Below, piece by piece: positions 9,516 to 19,343 of a stretch of 23,151 nt of DNA. Position 1 is the first letter of the stretch, and each line of letters opens with the position of its first letter. The notes below the pieces were generated by a model. That model saw only the letters and a list, made by a program, of their open reading frames with translations, searched no databases and was not told where the DNA came from. A program made the position numbers and the translations under genes. The stretch is from Amphimedon queenslandica (Eukaryota; Porifera; Demospongiae; Haplosclerida; Niphatidae): the NCBI RefSeq assembly GCF_000090795.2, contig NW_003546268.1, positions 1,342 through 24,492 of the forward strand, written 5' to 3'.

Positions 9516-12500
9516 ATGGCCACTACTCAAACTTTTTTAGGTAGGCTACATTAATTTTGATAACATAAATCCGCAATTTTCATTTTTGAATATTATGTAG
9601 ATATTGGTGATTTGATTGATGTCATTGACTTATTAAAGAAATGTGGCTTTCAAGGAACAAAGTGGCAAGAGTTGGGACTGAGACTAGGACTACTGAAAAC
9701 TACACTGGATGCCATTGAAATGAAGTGTCGTGGTGACGTGTATCACTGCTTGACTGAATGCCTCTCTCATTGGCTACGTAGAGTTGATAATGTTGACAGT
9801 AGAGGAGGAGCCAACTTGGACTCACTGTCAGATGCTCTAGGATCTATGAATGAAACTGCTGTAGCTGAGAAGTTAAGTGAGTCAACCACAACTGTATGAA
9901 ATTATAATCATTGTATTTTTTATCATAGAACATCATGTTCTTATTAATATTTTTAATAATCGTCGTACTGTCCTATCTCAGTCTCTTCGTGATTTTGTTA
10001 GTATTGCTTGGTTACTTTATGGTGAACGTATGTTAACACAAGAAGCAGTTAGTAGAGTGGTGTCAGCTAGTCCCTCTATTCCTAATCAACGTGAGGCTCT
10101 ATTAACTGGTGTCAAAGAAGCTGTTCAAACTGATCCCAACAGTTTACATACATTTGCTAATGTATTGTGTACAATAAGCACTAATGTATCACTAGGACAA
10201 ACTATACTGGATGATATTAGTAAGTAATCACTGGCCATTCTAATTATATTCTCTTTAATTATATTTATAGTTTATAGTTTCCATGAGTGGTTCAGTTGTT
10301 ATTATACATGTACATGTGAATCAAATTTTGTGTCCAAATTAAAACTGTTACTATTCAGTACATCCTATACTAATCTGTTTGTTTATTATTGTGTTTAGGT
10401 AAGTATTTTCCTACTCCTGAATCGGGTGTGGTTCCTGTTATTAAAGATCATGATGTAGCTCCACAAAGTAATGATTATTAATTAATTGATAATGCATTCA
10501 TTAATATTTTATAGATAATACAAGTACGGCCAATGAAACCAATGAAGCACAATCTAGTAAGTATCTATAGTAATAGAATTGATTCATTTTTTAAAATTCA
10601 TAGATAAATCTCCTTCTGATGCAGCAGCTACTAGTAATTCATCTTCACAACCTTTATCACCTCAAGGTATAAGTTTAAACATATATACAATAATGGTAAT
10701 TGTGATGATAATGTATTTTGTAGGTGAAGTACATATACCAGTTACAAAAGACTTGCTTTCTAATTTCAGCTCCATAAAGATGTCATTTGTTAGCCTCTTT
10801 TATAATGTTCGTAAGATTTTGGAAAGGAAATTGGCAGTTGAAGACATCAAAGAATTCCTGTTTTATTATAGCACTTCTCTTAGTGAGAAAGTAGAGCGAT
10901 GTTCAGATATTTCTAGCATCCTTCGTCATGTTAAAGATGAGTGTTCATTGACTGATATTGAACTGCTTCATAGTATAGTAGATCAAATGAACATTGCTGA
11001 AGCAGAGGAACACATTATGACTTATAGAGAAAAGTTGAGTGAAGCTTGCAAGTCACTTTCTATCAGTCTTTGCTTAAACAAGCGATTTGATTCTATTCCT
11101 CATCTTCAATGTCAGACAGTTATTTTTATCTTTGACTGGAAGCCTAAGGAACATATGCTGGAGGATATCAAGGAAATTCTTGCAAAAGTTTCTGGTAAAT
11201 TGCTGAAGATTCAGTTTATAGAGCCTGCCACGTCAATATGTGTCACTTGCTCCTTTCCTTCCTCTGATTTTGGGTTTACTGTATTGAGGATGATAGAAAA
11301 TATTCATATACTAATAGGACAAGGATTAAAGAAACTGACTATTGGTAACCTAACATTATGGAGGAGACAAGATGTTAGACAAAAGGTACGATATATTAAT
11401 ATAATTTTATGAATAATGTATTGTATAGGAGCTAAAGGAAAAGGATCAAGACTTATTGCAACATACTGAGGTCAGATAATAATCATTTCTTTTATTGATT
11501 AAAATTATAGTGCTTGTAGAATGTAACAATGTGTTCAGTTGATTGTAATGTGTTAATTATATGTACAGGTTATTTCTTTTATTATACTTAAAGAAGCTGA
11601 ATGTAAAGTAAATGTTGCCATCAGTAGCAAAGAGAAGGTATGTCATGCCGCTACTAAACTGTGTAATGCAATCTTGTATGTATAGGAAGCAATTGACTTG
11701 AAACAGGAAATATCAGTGGCTCGAGTAATTGAGGTTAGAAGTTTAACTCTTTCAATACTTTGAGCACAGACTCCTATTTGGTTGATGCAACTGATCAGAT
11801 ACTGTACAGCAAAAAATTTTTAGGGACTGAATTTGGCATTTTGATAGCCACACATGCTCAATGGCCACAAATTTGCCAAATTAAAACTCGCCAACCACCA
11901 CAATTTAGAATTTGTCTAAATTTACTCTCTCCAAAGTTTTCTGCTGTATGGTAGCTTACATAATGTAATATTTTTTATTATCAGAAGGAATCATTGCTTG
12001 TTCAAAGTGATACTGAATCAATTAAAGTTGAGGTATATCTCACTAGTTTGTATTAATTACAATGATTATTAATAGGAAGAGCCACTTTATGAAGAGTTGA
12101 CTGTATTGAGCTCTCAGTTTAATGAGATACAAAACAAAAACAAAGAATTGTCAGACAAATTATTAAAAATGAAGGTTGATTATTTGAGATCACTTACTAG
12201 TGATACCAATTCAGGTTAGAGTATAGTTATTAATTATACTAATAATTATTATAATTGATTAAAGCTGCTAGCAAACTGAGAAGAGGAATATCTTTTGAAA
12301 TTGATGACTGCAAATTTCATCTTAAAGCAATGACAAGTCCAGACTATCAGCCATTAGTAGATAATAAAAGAATAATAGAGAAATTACAAGAAAGAATAAC
12401 ATTAATGAATATGGAACTAATGACTGAAAGAGAACGCAATGAGAAGATTATAAAAGATATTAAAGGTTTTATTGATGATGAATGTCATCATTTGATTATT

Positions 12501-15500
12501 GATATTTGAATAGATTTGAAAGATGAAGAGACTGAGGGTGCTGGAGATGAAGAGACTAGAAATAAAAGGATTGGGCATGATAGTCTGAATGATGAAACAA
12601 AGGATCAAATATGTTCAGTAAGTGAAATGAGACAATGATAGTTACTCTTTTAATTAGTTCACATTGTATTGTAATCATCCTGTTACTGAAGAATTCATGG
12701 ACTCAATACTTGAAGTACATAAAGATGAATTGCTACCCACAGTGCTGGATAAAGCTTATGAGGTTTATTAGTTTTAGTTGAACATGTATTTACTCATTCT
12801 TTTTCTCATTTTTTCTCAGTTAATGGAGTTAGCTCCTTTTATTCCTATTGAGAGATGTCGTTTAGTTAAATATTCCTATGAAGATGATGTAATGGAGCAA
12901 TCCTTGGATCTTGATGAGGTACCGTATAGCGGGAAATTTTGGAGGCAATTAAATTTGTTAAATTTGGCATTTTGATAGCCATTTGCCAAAATAAACTTCA
13001 CCATTTTGAGCCATTATACGCATGCTCAATTGCACATGGCCACAAATTTGCCAAATTCAAATCCGCCAATCACCAAATTTACTTGTAACTCCCTGCAAAA
13101 TTTCCCGCTATATGGTATAATTAATTTATTGTACCCTGTTGTTTTTATTTTAGTTTCAGCATCAAACTATTGGACAGATTGCTGGTGGGACTAGACATTA
13201 TCCTTTTGACTTATTCATAGAAACTCGTGAAGAAAATGAAATTTTTGATAAATACAATGAAGGAGGTGAATGTGATTTCTTATCATAACAATGCATGTAC
13301 TTGTATTTGATGGCGTAGGCAATAATATAATATTAATGAATAAGACTGAACACCTCATTTCTGCACCAGAAAGACATCCATTACAAAACAAGTTAGTGGA
13401 AATTTTTATCACTGATTGATTTATGATTTGAAACATTATTTTGTTGATTAGTATTACTTTGGATTATAAAAAATAATCAAACAATAAGTGAAGTTAAATA
13501 AGTTTAATTTTACTTTAGTTAGTGTTTAAAGTTTCTGGCTTAGTTTCTATTGAAATTATTTTCTCAATTAGGCACCTAATCATCAAAACCACACATTACT
13601 ACATTACATGTAATTTGGGAAATTTCCAATTAGAAAATAAATTGGATAATTAATTTTCAATAATTTTAATTTTTGGATAGCCATCTTGTTCCAAAATTAA
13701 GTTTAATTTGAATATTAAGCAGTAACAGTGAATGACTTTGAAGAGACATCAAGGAGCTCAATGATAGACCAAGAGAGAGTGAGCATGAGCGAGAAAGAAA
13801 GAGTAGTGGGCACAGAGAAACAAGACAGCTAAAGTCAAGCCACATGGCACGGATACCTAAATTCCTTTTTACCTGAATATTTAATATTCAATTGTTTAAA
13901 ATTTTAACTTTTTTATTTTCAATTTTTTTCTACCCATCCGAAAATTAAAATTAAAATTATTTTAAAATTTCCCAATTTACGGTGTATCATGTTTATTGAA
14001 GCACTAGTAACCCATCACAGAATCTGTTGCATGACAGTAATTAAACAATATTGTAGGTTTTATAAAATCAATATATGTTTGAATTTGGCATAGCGGCACA
14101 GTAGTTATGCTGTGAAAATTATAAAGTTTGTGGGATTAGTAAACAATCAAATGTTATAGCATATTAATTCTTGATATCTCTCAATTTTGAATTTTTGTAA
14201 TACTTATGATGTATGTACTACTAGAAAGCTGACTAGTATGCATATATTTTGTATTTATTATTATTAAACACTATAAATTATAATGCAGTGGGTAAACTTA
14301 CATGTATAATAGGTTTAGCTTGTGTTTAATAATAGTTCTAATATCAATCATTTCATCATAAGTGAATACTGTAGGTGGGTTTTATGGTATTTGAAAAATG
14401 ACAAGCAAAAAAAATGGAAAGACAATTTAAGAAAGATCATTTGCATTGATACGGTGAGTTTTAACACTGTAATTTTAGTTCGTATGTGTGTGTGCTTGAC
14501 AACTGTGTGAGTCATAATTTCTTCAGTATGTGAAGTACTTAGACTATTGTTGCAATTAAAAGGTTTTTTAATTATTTCTTTTGAATGCATGAATTATCTT
14601 TGGTAACATACTGATGTTACTTTTTCACTCTCTGCTTACATAGTCACTGGTTGAATATTACAATGGCAACCATTTTTTGACACTCTTTCTGTTTTTTTGT
14701 TTATATTTGAACCTACAGTGTATATTTTATGAACATGTCCATCAAAATTATTGATATAATTTTGTTGATCTTGCTTTTTGTACAACTTCCTCTGAATAAA
14801 ACTACTATATGCATACACATGTACCATATAGCAGGAAAGTTTTGAGGGACTAAAATTTGGCGAATTGCTAAATTTTGGCGATTGGTGAAATTTAATTTGG
14901 CAAATTAGTGACCATGTGCCATTGAGCATGTGTATAATGGCTCAAAATGGCGGATTTTATTTTGGCGAATGGCTATCAAAATGCCAAATTGCCAAATTTA
15001 ATTCCCTCTAAAATTTCCTGCTATACGGTATATACTGTACAAGATGATTAATTGGCAGGAAATTGATATTGACGATTGGCAGTTCTATGAAGAAATTTCC
15101 AATATAAAATCTGCCATTTTGTTTCAATTTGAACATGCTCAATGGCACGTGGCACAAAATCGCCAATATAAAATTTCACAGGCAAATTTGCCAAATATTA
15201 CTCCCACCAATAAATCATCTTGTATGGTATAAATGTTAAACTCTGTTTTGAAAATCATAAAAATGACTGCTATCTTGAAAAACCAACCTCAATTGTACAT
15301 ATTGGCTGCTGCATATATACCGTATAGCGGGATTTATTGACAAAGGTTTTATTTTGACGAGTTGACGATTTAAAATAAAACGTCAAATTTTATAGCCGTC
15401 AAAATTTTTGTATTTTGTGCTGCATGTACATGAAGGGCACTATTTGTCAAATTAAAACTTGCCAACCGGGGAAATTTACTGTTTTCATCAAATTTTTTAC

Positions 15501-16449
15501 TCGTCAATAAATCCCGCTATACAGTAATAGGACATTATGTTAATTGTTATCTTAAGTTAATTGTGAACATAATCTGCATGTAAACATTTTGTATTATGAT
15601 TTTTATCATAATTTGACACTAGCAACCATAATACATCACAGTGTAATATTGCAATTAGAGTGTTATAAACTTTTAACTTTATAAAATTATTATTTAATTA
15701 AAAGCATTATACATGCATTAATTGTACCCCCAATTTTATTTTTGTATTTACTAGGTTGAAGAATTTTGGTCGTAAGTTGTATGAGTTTTGAAATTGTAAT
15801 GTGTGTGATCTTCAATCATGTAGTGTGTACAATCACATCAAACCACCAAGCCGAATTAGCAGTGGGTGTGACTACATGCTATTTAAAGTAAATAAGTGTT
15901 TTTGACATGCAAACATTAACCTTTTTATTAGGAAGGTATTGAACCAATGTGGGATGACAAAGCAAATAAAGATGGTGGTAGGTGGTTGTTAAATATTGAT
16001 AAAAGAGAAAGAAAAGATGGAGTTTTAGACAATGTTTGGATTGAAACAGTTAAGTCTGCAAAAAATGGAATGATGTTTATTTTGTTGTTGCTTTCTGTAG
16101 TTAATGTGCTTAATTGGGGAAGTTTTTGGTGATAGTAGTGATGATATATGTGGAGCTATGGTACGAAATAGAACAAAAGGAGACAAAATATCTATTTGGA
16201 CTAGATTTGCTAAAAATAAAGAGCATGTTCACAAAATAGGGTGCATTATAACATTTTTATTTTAAACTTACTGTTTCTGGAATAGTCATGTATATAAAGA
16301 GAAGGTACAGGTGCATATTCACAGACGATTTCAAATACAATACCAGGTAGAGAATATTGAATTGCTTATTTACTATGTCCTTCACTTAGTCACATCTTGA
16401 TGTCGCAAAGAAGATAGGGTCTAGCAGTAGAGCACTATTTACTATATAA
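9516..16449 (+). CDS. gene B: Death domain / coiled-coil / USP47-like / eIF4E fusion protein, complete
   Basis: Exons: 9516-9540, 9601-9876, 9929-10219, 10399-10467, 10515-10556, 10604-10666, 10724-11385, 11429-11470, 11569-11637, 11686-11733, 11985-12032, 12076-12214, 12265-12465, 12514-12617, 12658-12762, 12820-12918, 13154-13265, 13319-13391, 14375-14453, 15755-15771, 15824-15887, 15932-16048, 16101-16240, 16286-16346, 16390-16449 (TAA). They total 3006 bases, 1001 aa, and the phases agree at every GT-AG junction. The start ATG has A at -3 and G at +4. Layout by residue: Death domain ~9-100, helical domain 101-197, Ser/Thr linker 198-255, helical plus alpha/beta module 256-476, coiled coil 477-658, acidic linker 659-693, USP47-like 694-798, eIF4E ~806-1001. 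The weakest joint is the 48-bp intron 12466-12513 (donor GTTTTA). If it is retained, the protein ends at TGA 12507 without the last two domains. The role is inferred: an adaptor-type Death fold bringing a cap-binding domain to a signalling complex in the cytoplasm. Confidence 0.85.
9601..9876 (+). other. gene B exon 2: Death domain
   Basis: Residues ~9-100 read DLIDVIDLLKKCGF, KWQELGLRLGL, TLDAIEMKCRGDVYHCLTECL, HWLRRVDN, NLDSLSDALGSM, VAEKL. The W-x-x-L-G-x-x-L-G-L core, helix spacing and a late Leu-rich helix fit the Death-domain fold used for homotypic assembly of signalling complexes. The fold assignment is from pattern, not search. Confidence 0.75.
9929..10219 (+). other. gene B exon 3: helical domain following the Death domain
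   Basis: About 97 residues predicted mainly helical: LRDFVSIAWLLYGERMLTQE, SPSIPNQREALLTGVKEAV, SLHTFANVLCTISTNVSLGQ, ILDDIS. The size and helix count are compatible with another Death-fold or a related bundle. I do not recognise a named family. It is joined to the Death domain in phase 1 across a 52-bp intron. Confidence 0.55.
10724..11385 (+). other. gene B exon 7: helical plus alpha/beta module
   Basis: A 662-base exon, residues ~256-476. The helical half carries SDISSILRHV and a TYREKLSEACKSLSIS stretch. The second half is beta-rich: TVIFIFDW, HMLEDIKEILAKVSGKLLKI, SICVTCSF, GLKKLTIGNLTLW. The order and spacing parallel gene C exon 5, which has TDIDDVFSII, TSYETFLEENV, CLEITLSVPL and FQLTINSIW. 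Unnamed family, very similar to gene A 1022-1686. Confidence 0.7.
11429..12465 (+). other. gene B: coiled-coil region of small symmetrical exons
   Basis: Exons of 42, 69, 48 and 48 bases, all phase 0 and multiples of three, are followed by 139 and 201 bases. They encode Glu/Lys/Leu-rich helix such as ELKEKDQDLLQHTE, KNKELSDKLLKMK and RIIEKLQERITL. A coiled coil is likely, probably for self-association or partner binding. Whole exons here could be skipped without breaking the frame. Confidence 0.65.
11800..11953. mobile_element. MITE in gene B intron 10, absent from gene A
   Basis: Left end TACTGTACAGCAAAAAATTTT, right end TTTTCTGCTGTATGGTA. The interior shares tttggcattttgatagcc and ccacaaatttgccaaatt words with 12920-13117. 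The matching intron of gene A (2055-2120) is only 66 bases and lacks it. Confidence 0.7.
12466..12513 (+). other. 48-bp intron with an in-frame stop, possible switch between isoforms
   Basis: Donor AAAG/GTTTTA, acceptor TTTGAATAG. If not removed, translation continues GFIDDECHHLIIDI and stops at TGA 12507-12509. Gene A has the same arrangement (2602-2649; GFIDDVCDHLIIDL then TGA). Splicing is favoured because the next exon then reads open in frame and joins the rest of the gene. Confidence 0.6.
12658..13265 (+). other. gene B: USP47-like segment
   Basis: Exons 12658-12762, 12820-12918 and 13154-13265, residues 694-798. Words include LPTVLDKAYELMEL, RCRLVKYSYEDDVMEQSL, HQTIGQIAGGT and FDLFIETREENEIFDKY. 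The RLVKY...GG...LxxETR...F..Y order resembles the ubiquitin-like region after the catalytic domain of USP47. The protease domain itself is absent. A binding rather than deubiquitinating role is inferred. Confidence 0.6.
12920..13117. mobile_element. TA-flanked MITE in gene B intron 16, at the splice donor
   Basis: Left end TACCGTATAGCGGGAAATTTT, right end AAATTTCCCGCTATATGGTA. It occupies the same site and orientation as 3550-3724 in the second module of gene A. Donor bases GTACCG derive from the element. Confidence 0.8.
13605..13986. mobile_element. long-armed inverted repeat in gene B intron 18
   Basis: The left arm begins TACATGTAATTTGGGAAATTT. The right arm ends AAATTTCCCAATTTACGGTGTA. 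Arms are about 75 bases and imperfect, with taattttaatttttggat inside. The matching gene A intron (4008-4397) lacks it, which explains much of the length difference (983 versus 390 bases). Confidence 0.6.
14822..15030. mobile_element. TA-flanked MITE in gene B intron 19
   Basis: Left end TACCATATAGCAGGAAAGTTTT, right end AAAATTTCCTGCTATACGGTA. The interior is the reverse orientation of the 12920-13117 type (gccattgagcatg, ggctcaaaatggcgg). Absent from the equivalent gene A intron. Confidence 0.8.
15033..15229. mobile_element. second MITE immediately adjoining the previous one
   Basis: Left end TACTGTACAAGATGATT, right end AATCATCTTGTATGGTA. It starts two bases after the preceding element, so the two entered the same TA-rich site next to each other. 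The gene A equivalent near 5220-5240 has neither. Confidence 0.7.
15318..15526. mobile_element. TA-flanked MITE in gene B intron 19 with clean empty site in gene A
   Basis: Left end TACCGTATAGCGGGATTTATTGAC, right end GTCAATAAATCCCGCTATACAGTA. Gene A reads gcatataataggacatt (about 5318-5334) where gene B reads gcatata, element, ataggacatt. The interior (cgtcaaaattt words) differs from the other subtype. Confidence 0.85.
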
Positions 16450-17269
16450 CCTGTCCGCACATTGATAGGAGCTAATTAAGACAATAATTAGAGTCACATT
16501 TTATTGTCTATTATTGTACTGCAATATACTTGGCATAATTTTGGTTGGAAAAAGCTATTGTAAATTGCATTACAGAAACAATTGCACTGCACTAAGATAC
16601 AAAAGCATACATCCATGTGTTAAAATTAATAAGTGAAACAAGTCCACATCGTTGGGTTTGTCTGAGTCACTGATGTCTTGTAGTCATCCAACAGTATAAA
16701 AAAGATAAAGGAGAAAAAGAAAGAAAGATGGGAATAATTTTAAGTGAAAGAGAAATTACAGCAAGAATAACAATGACTAGGACATAATTCAAAAAGTTAT
16801 ATAGTGTAGGGTTAAGCCTACAAAATGAATTCAAACAAGCTTCTGCAGGGTTGATCCTGTAAAATGAATTCAAACAAGCCCCTGTGACCACCACCACCAC
16901 ATGTACAATCAGTTAATGGTCCGTAATGTATTACCTGTATTGTATTCATCAGTATATCTAGGCTGTTGTGATCAGTTAATGAATATCTACAAAATTATTT
17001 ATTTTGCATTTTTCATATATACAGCGTCAGTGTCCACTAAATTTGTAATCGCAGAAAAAAAATTTAACAAGGGTAATAGTAAAAAATCCCTTAGAAAGCT
17101 AGAATTCATCACTTTACATACATACATAGCTAGTGTTATTTAGATCTACTCTCACCAAAACTTATAGAGGTTAGGGTTTCCCACAGGGCATGCTATGTGT
17201 GAGCTGAACAGCAGCTGACAAGCACTGCAATACAGTACATGACATTTTGGAGTAACTTTTAAAGTTATA
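16450..17269. other. intergenic region after gene B
   Basis: No gene supported. To about 16890 it parallels the sequence after gene A, with two direct copies of aaaatgaattcaaacaagc at about 16820 and 16862. The remainder is AT-rich. Open frames at 16667-17143 show no domain or splice context. Confidence 0.5.
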
Positions 17270-17765
17270 AAAAATCAACTATTGATCAGAATCAGCTCAA
17301 AGTTGATACACAATATAAGGACATGTATATGTATCAGAAAAAAAATTTAAAATTAAAAAATTTTTTTTTAGCCATTTTTGATGAAATTTGGCCAGTACAG
17401 GCTGTAGCAACTGAAAGATTTATTTAAAAATCCAAATTTGATCAGAGTCAGCTCAAAGTTGATACACAGCATAAAAACATGTAAATGTATTAGAAAAAAT
17501 TAATTATAAAAAAGGAAATTCTCTCATAGCAGTTTCTGATGAAATTTGGCCAATACAGCCTGCCCAATTGTTGAACAACTTTAAAAATTTATAGAAAATC
17601 CAAATTTGATTGGAATGAACTCAAAGTTGATATATGTTAGCATTCGAAAATACTATAAACTTTAAGAATTTTCTCCTATTTATTTTTGAAAAACGTTTAA
17701 AATTTATAAAAAAATCCAAATTTGATTGGAACAATCTATGATTGGAATCGGTTCAAAAATGGGAA
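17270..17765. repeat. degenerate tandem repeat, about 165-bp unit, three copies
   Basis: The word block gatcagaatcagctcaaagttgatac, ... gatgaaatttggcca(g/a)tacag recurs at about 17283, 17438 and 17610 with substitutions and small gaps. The last copy is shortened. I see no coding frame through it. Confidence 0.7.
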
Positions 17766-19343
17766 TTTTTTATCTTTTGTTTTAAGCCCATTTGTTAAGC
17801 AACTTAACAATTCACTGATAAGAAGCTGCATGAGCACTATGCCAAAATCTTGTTGATAGAGGCTCTATACTTGTTGAGAATCGTAAAGTTAAAAAGATTT
17901 GTACAAATACTTAATTATTCAATAATAATGATAATAAACTATGTATATGCCGAATAATAGTAGGTTGCTTTGTTTGGCCAAAGTTTTGTTTTTTGTTCTC
18001 CAAGCTCCAAAAATGAAAATTTAACTCACGAATAATGGAAACACAGAGAGTAGATAGGTGTGGCACTTCCATAGAACAAAAAACAACCTACAAAGTTGGA
18101 TTTATCCCCAAAGCAAAAGTTTGACCACAACAAAGTCAGTAGCACACTTGTACCATTTTTTATATTTTAGATTGAAGAGAATTATGAAATGCAGATTACA
18201 ACACTGGTATAGGACTGACTGAAATGGATTATTTAAGTGTCATAAAATTGTTTTATTTTTCCTGCTATTAAAAGATAATTTCTCGCTATGTAGACTAGAT
18301 AACAATATTTTATTTTTAAAATAATTTTCTAAATAAACATCGTTATATTATTTATTGTGTAGTTTTGTTTTTCAGTGCTTTATTTGTTGTTGTTTGGAAT
18401 AATCCCTGCATATGTACATTACAATCACATTTACCAATGTCAAATTGTTATTATTGTCTTCATTATCTCTCCTCATAACTGGTAGCCATTTGAGTTGTGG
18501 AATATAATTAATTTACAATAAAATAGGTACATGTATAGTGCTAATCTGAATCAGTTAATTGATTATTCTTCCCCATTTTTACACATATCATTGTATAATG
18601 CTGTATAGTGAACTTACTTTAGTGGGACGTAACTTTACTGGGTTACATGTCTGTGAAATTAAAGCTCTGCATGTTGAGAGAAATATTGACTCTTTGACTT
18701 GGTTGGATTTATACTTTTGTATATACATGTAGACCTAATGTATAGTACACATAGCCTATGCTTTTTTCCAAAAAAATTAGCTCCAAAATGCTCTTTATAA
18801 TTGATGTCCTTAGTTATGTAAGTTTTGAATCCACTCCTTTTAGCCTATACTATATCATTAATGGTTGCATGCCATTACAGTTACTAATGAGAATCAGTAA
18901 GTCTGTGAATACTCCCTTGCCTTAATTGAACATCGTCATGCAAGCTTCACTCCTCTCTGTAGTCTAATGCTTGAGATGTCTTGATTTATGCACAAATATT
19001 ACATGGTTTATGAAACGTTTTGTGGACCTTCATGCAGTGTCACAATTAACTAGCTACCATCATATTTATTGCACCATAGACTCTAGATACAAAGTGGAGA
19101 GGCTTGGCATTTGAGGATGGTGGTGAGGTCTAGTTGATAACTAGATCTAGATCTAATTATTATTAATTATTATATTGTTTGTGTTATCTTATTTTGTCTT
19201 ATTGCTCCCCCACTTTGTCTAATTTACTCCTAACTTACTAAAATTAATGATAAATGATAATATTTAAAAAATAATAACAACATCAACTGTAAGTTTTATA
19301 CATCAGCAGCAACAATAATAGTAAATCTAATAAAAATTTAATA
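17766..19343. other. AT-rich spacer between gene B and gene C, no gene seen
   Basis: I found no domain, no consistent splice chain and no strong repeat. The genes on either side point towards each other, so this stretch should contain both 3' ends. An imperfect inverted pair around 17960-18130 (ttttgttttttgttct / agaacaaaaaacaacc) is noted only. Confidence 0.5.

Larger units (their letters stand above)
13319..16449 (+). other. gene B: eIF4E cap-binding domain
   Basis: Exons 18-25 give a complete eIF4E core of about 184 residues from HPLQN to the end, against 181 in the human protein. Predicted cap-site residues are W837 (human W56), W883 (W102), R939 (R157), K944 (K162) and W948 (W166). The E103 equivalent is Asp884, in EPMWDD. 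W854 in VEEFW corresponds to W73 on the eIF4G/4E-BP face. The C-terminal loop KKIGSSS keeps a Ser (993) at the human Ser209 position. Many introns exclude a recent retrocopy. Confidence 0.88.

Noticed and set aside
12417..14590. Several minus-strand open frames opposite gene B
   Set aside because: They are shadows of USP47-like and eIF4E exons and intron sequence. The + strand exon chain explains the conserved bases.
16667..17143. Open frames of about 80 codons downstream of gene B
   Set aside because: Low-complexity, AT-driven composition with no domain and no paralogue support after gene A.
17960..18130. Inverted pair ttttgttttttgttct / agaacaaaaaacaacc as a mobile element
   Set aside because: The match is mostly homopolymer-rich, the ends do not align cleanly and no target duplication is visible.
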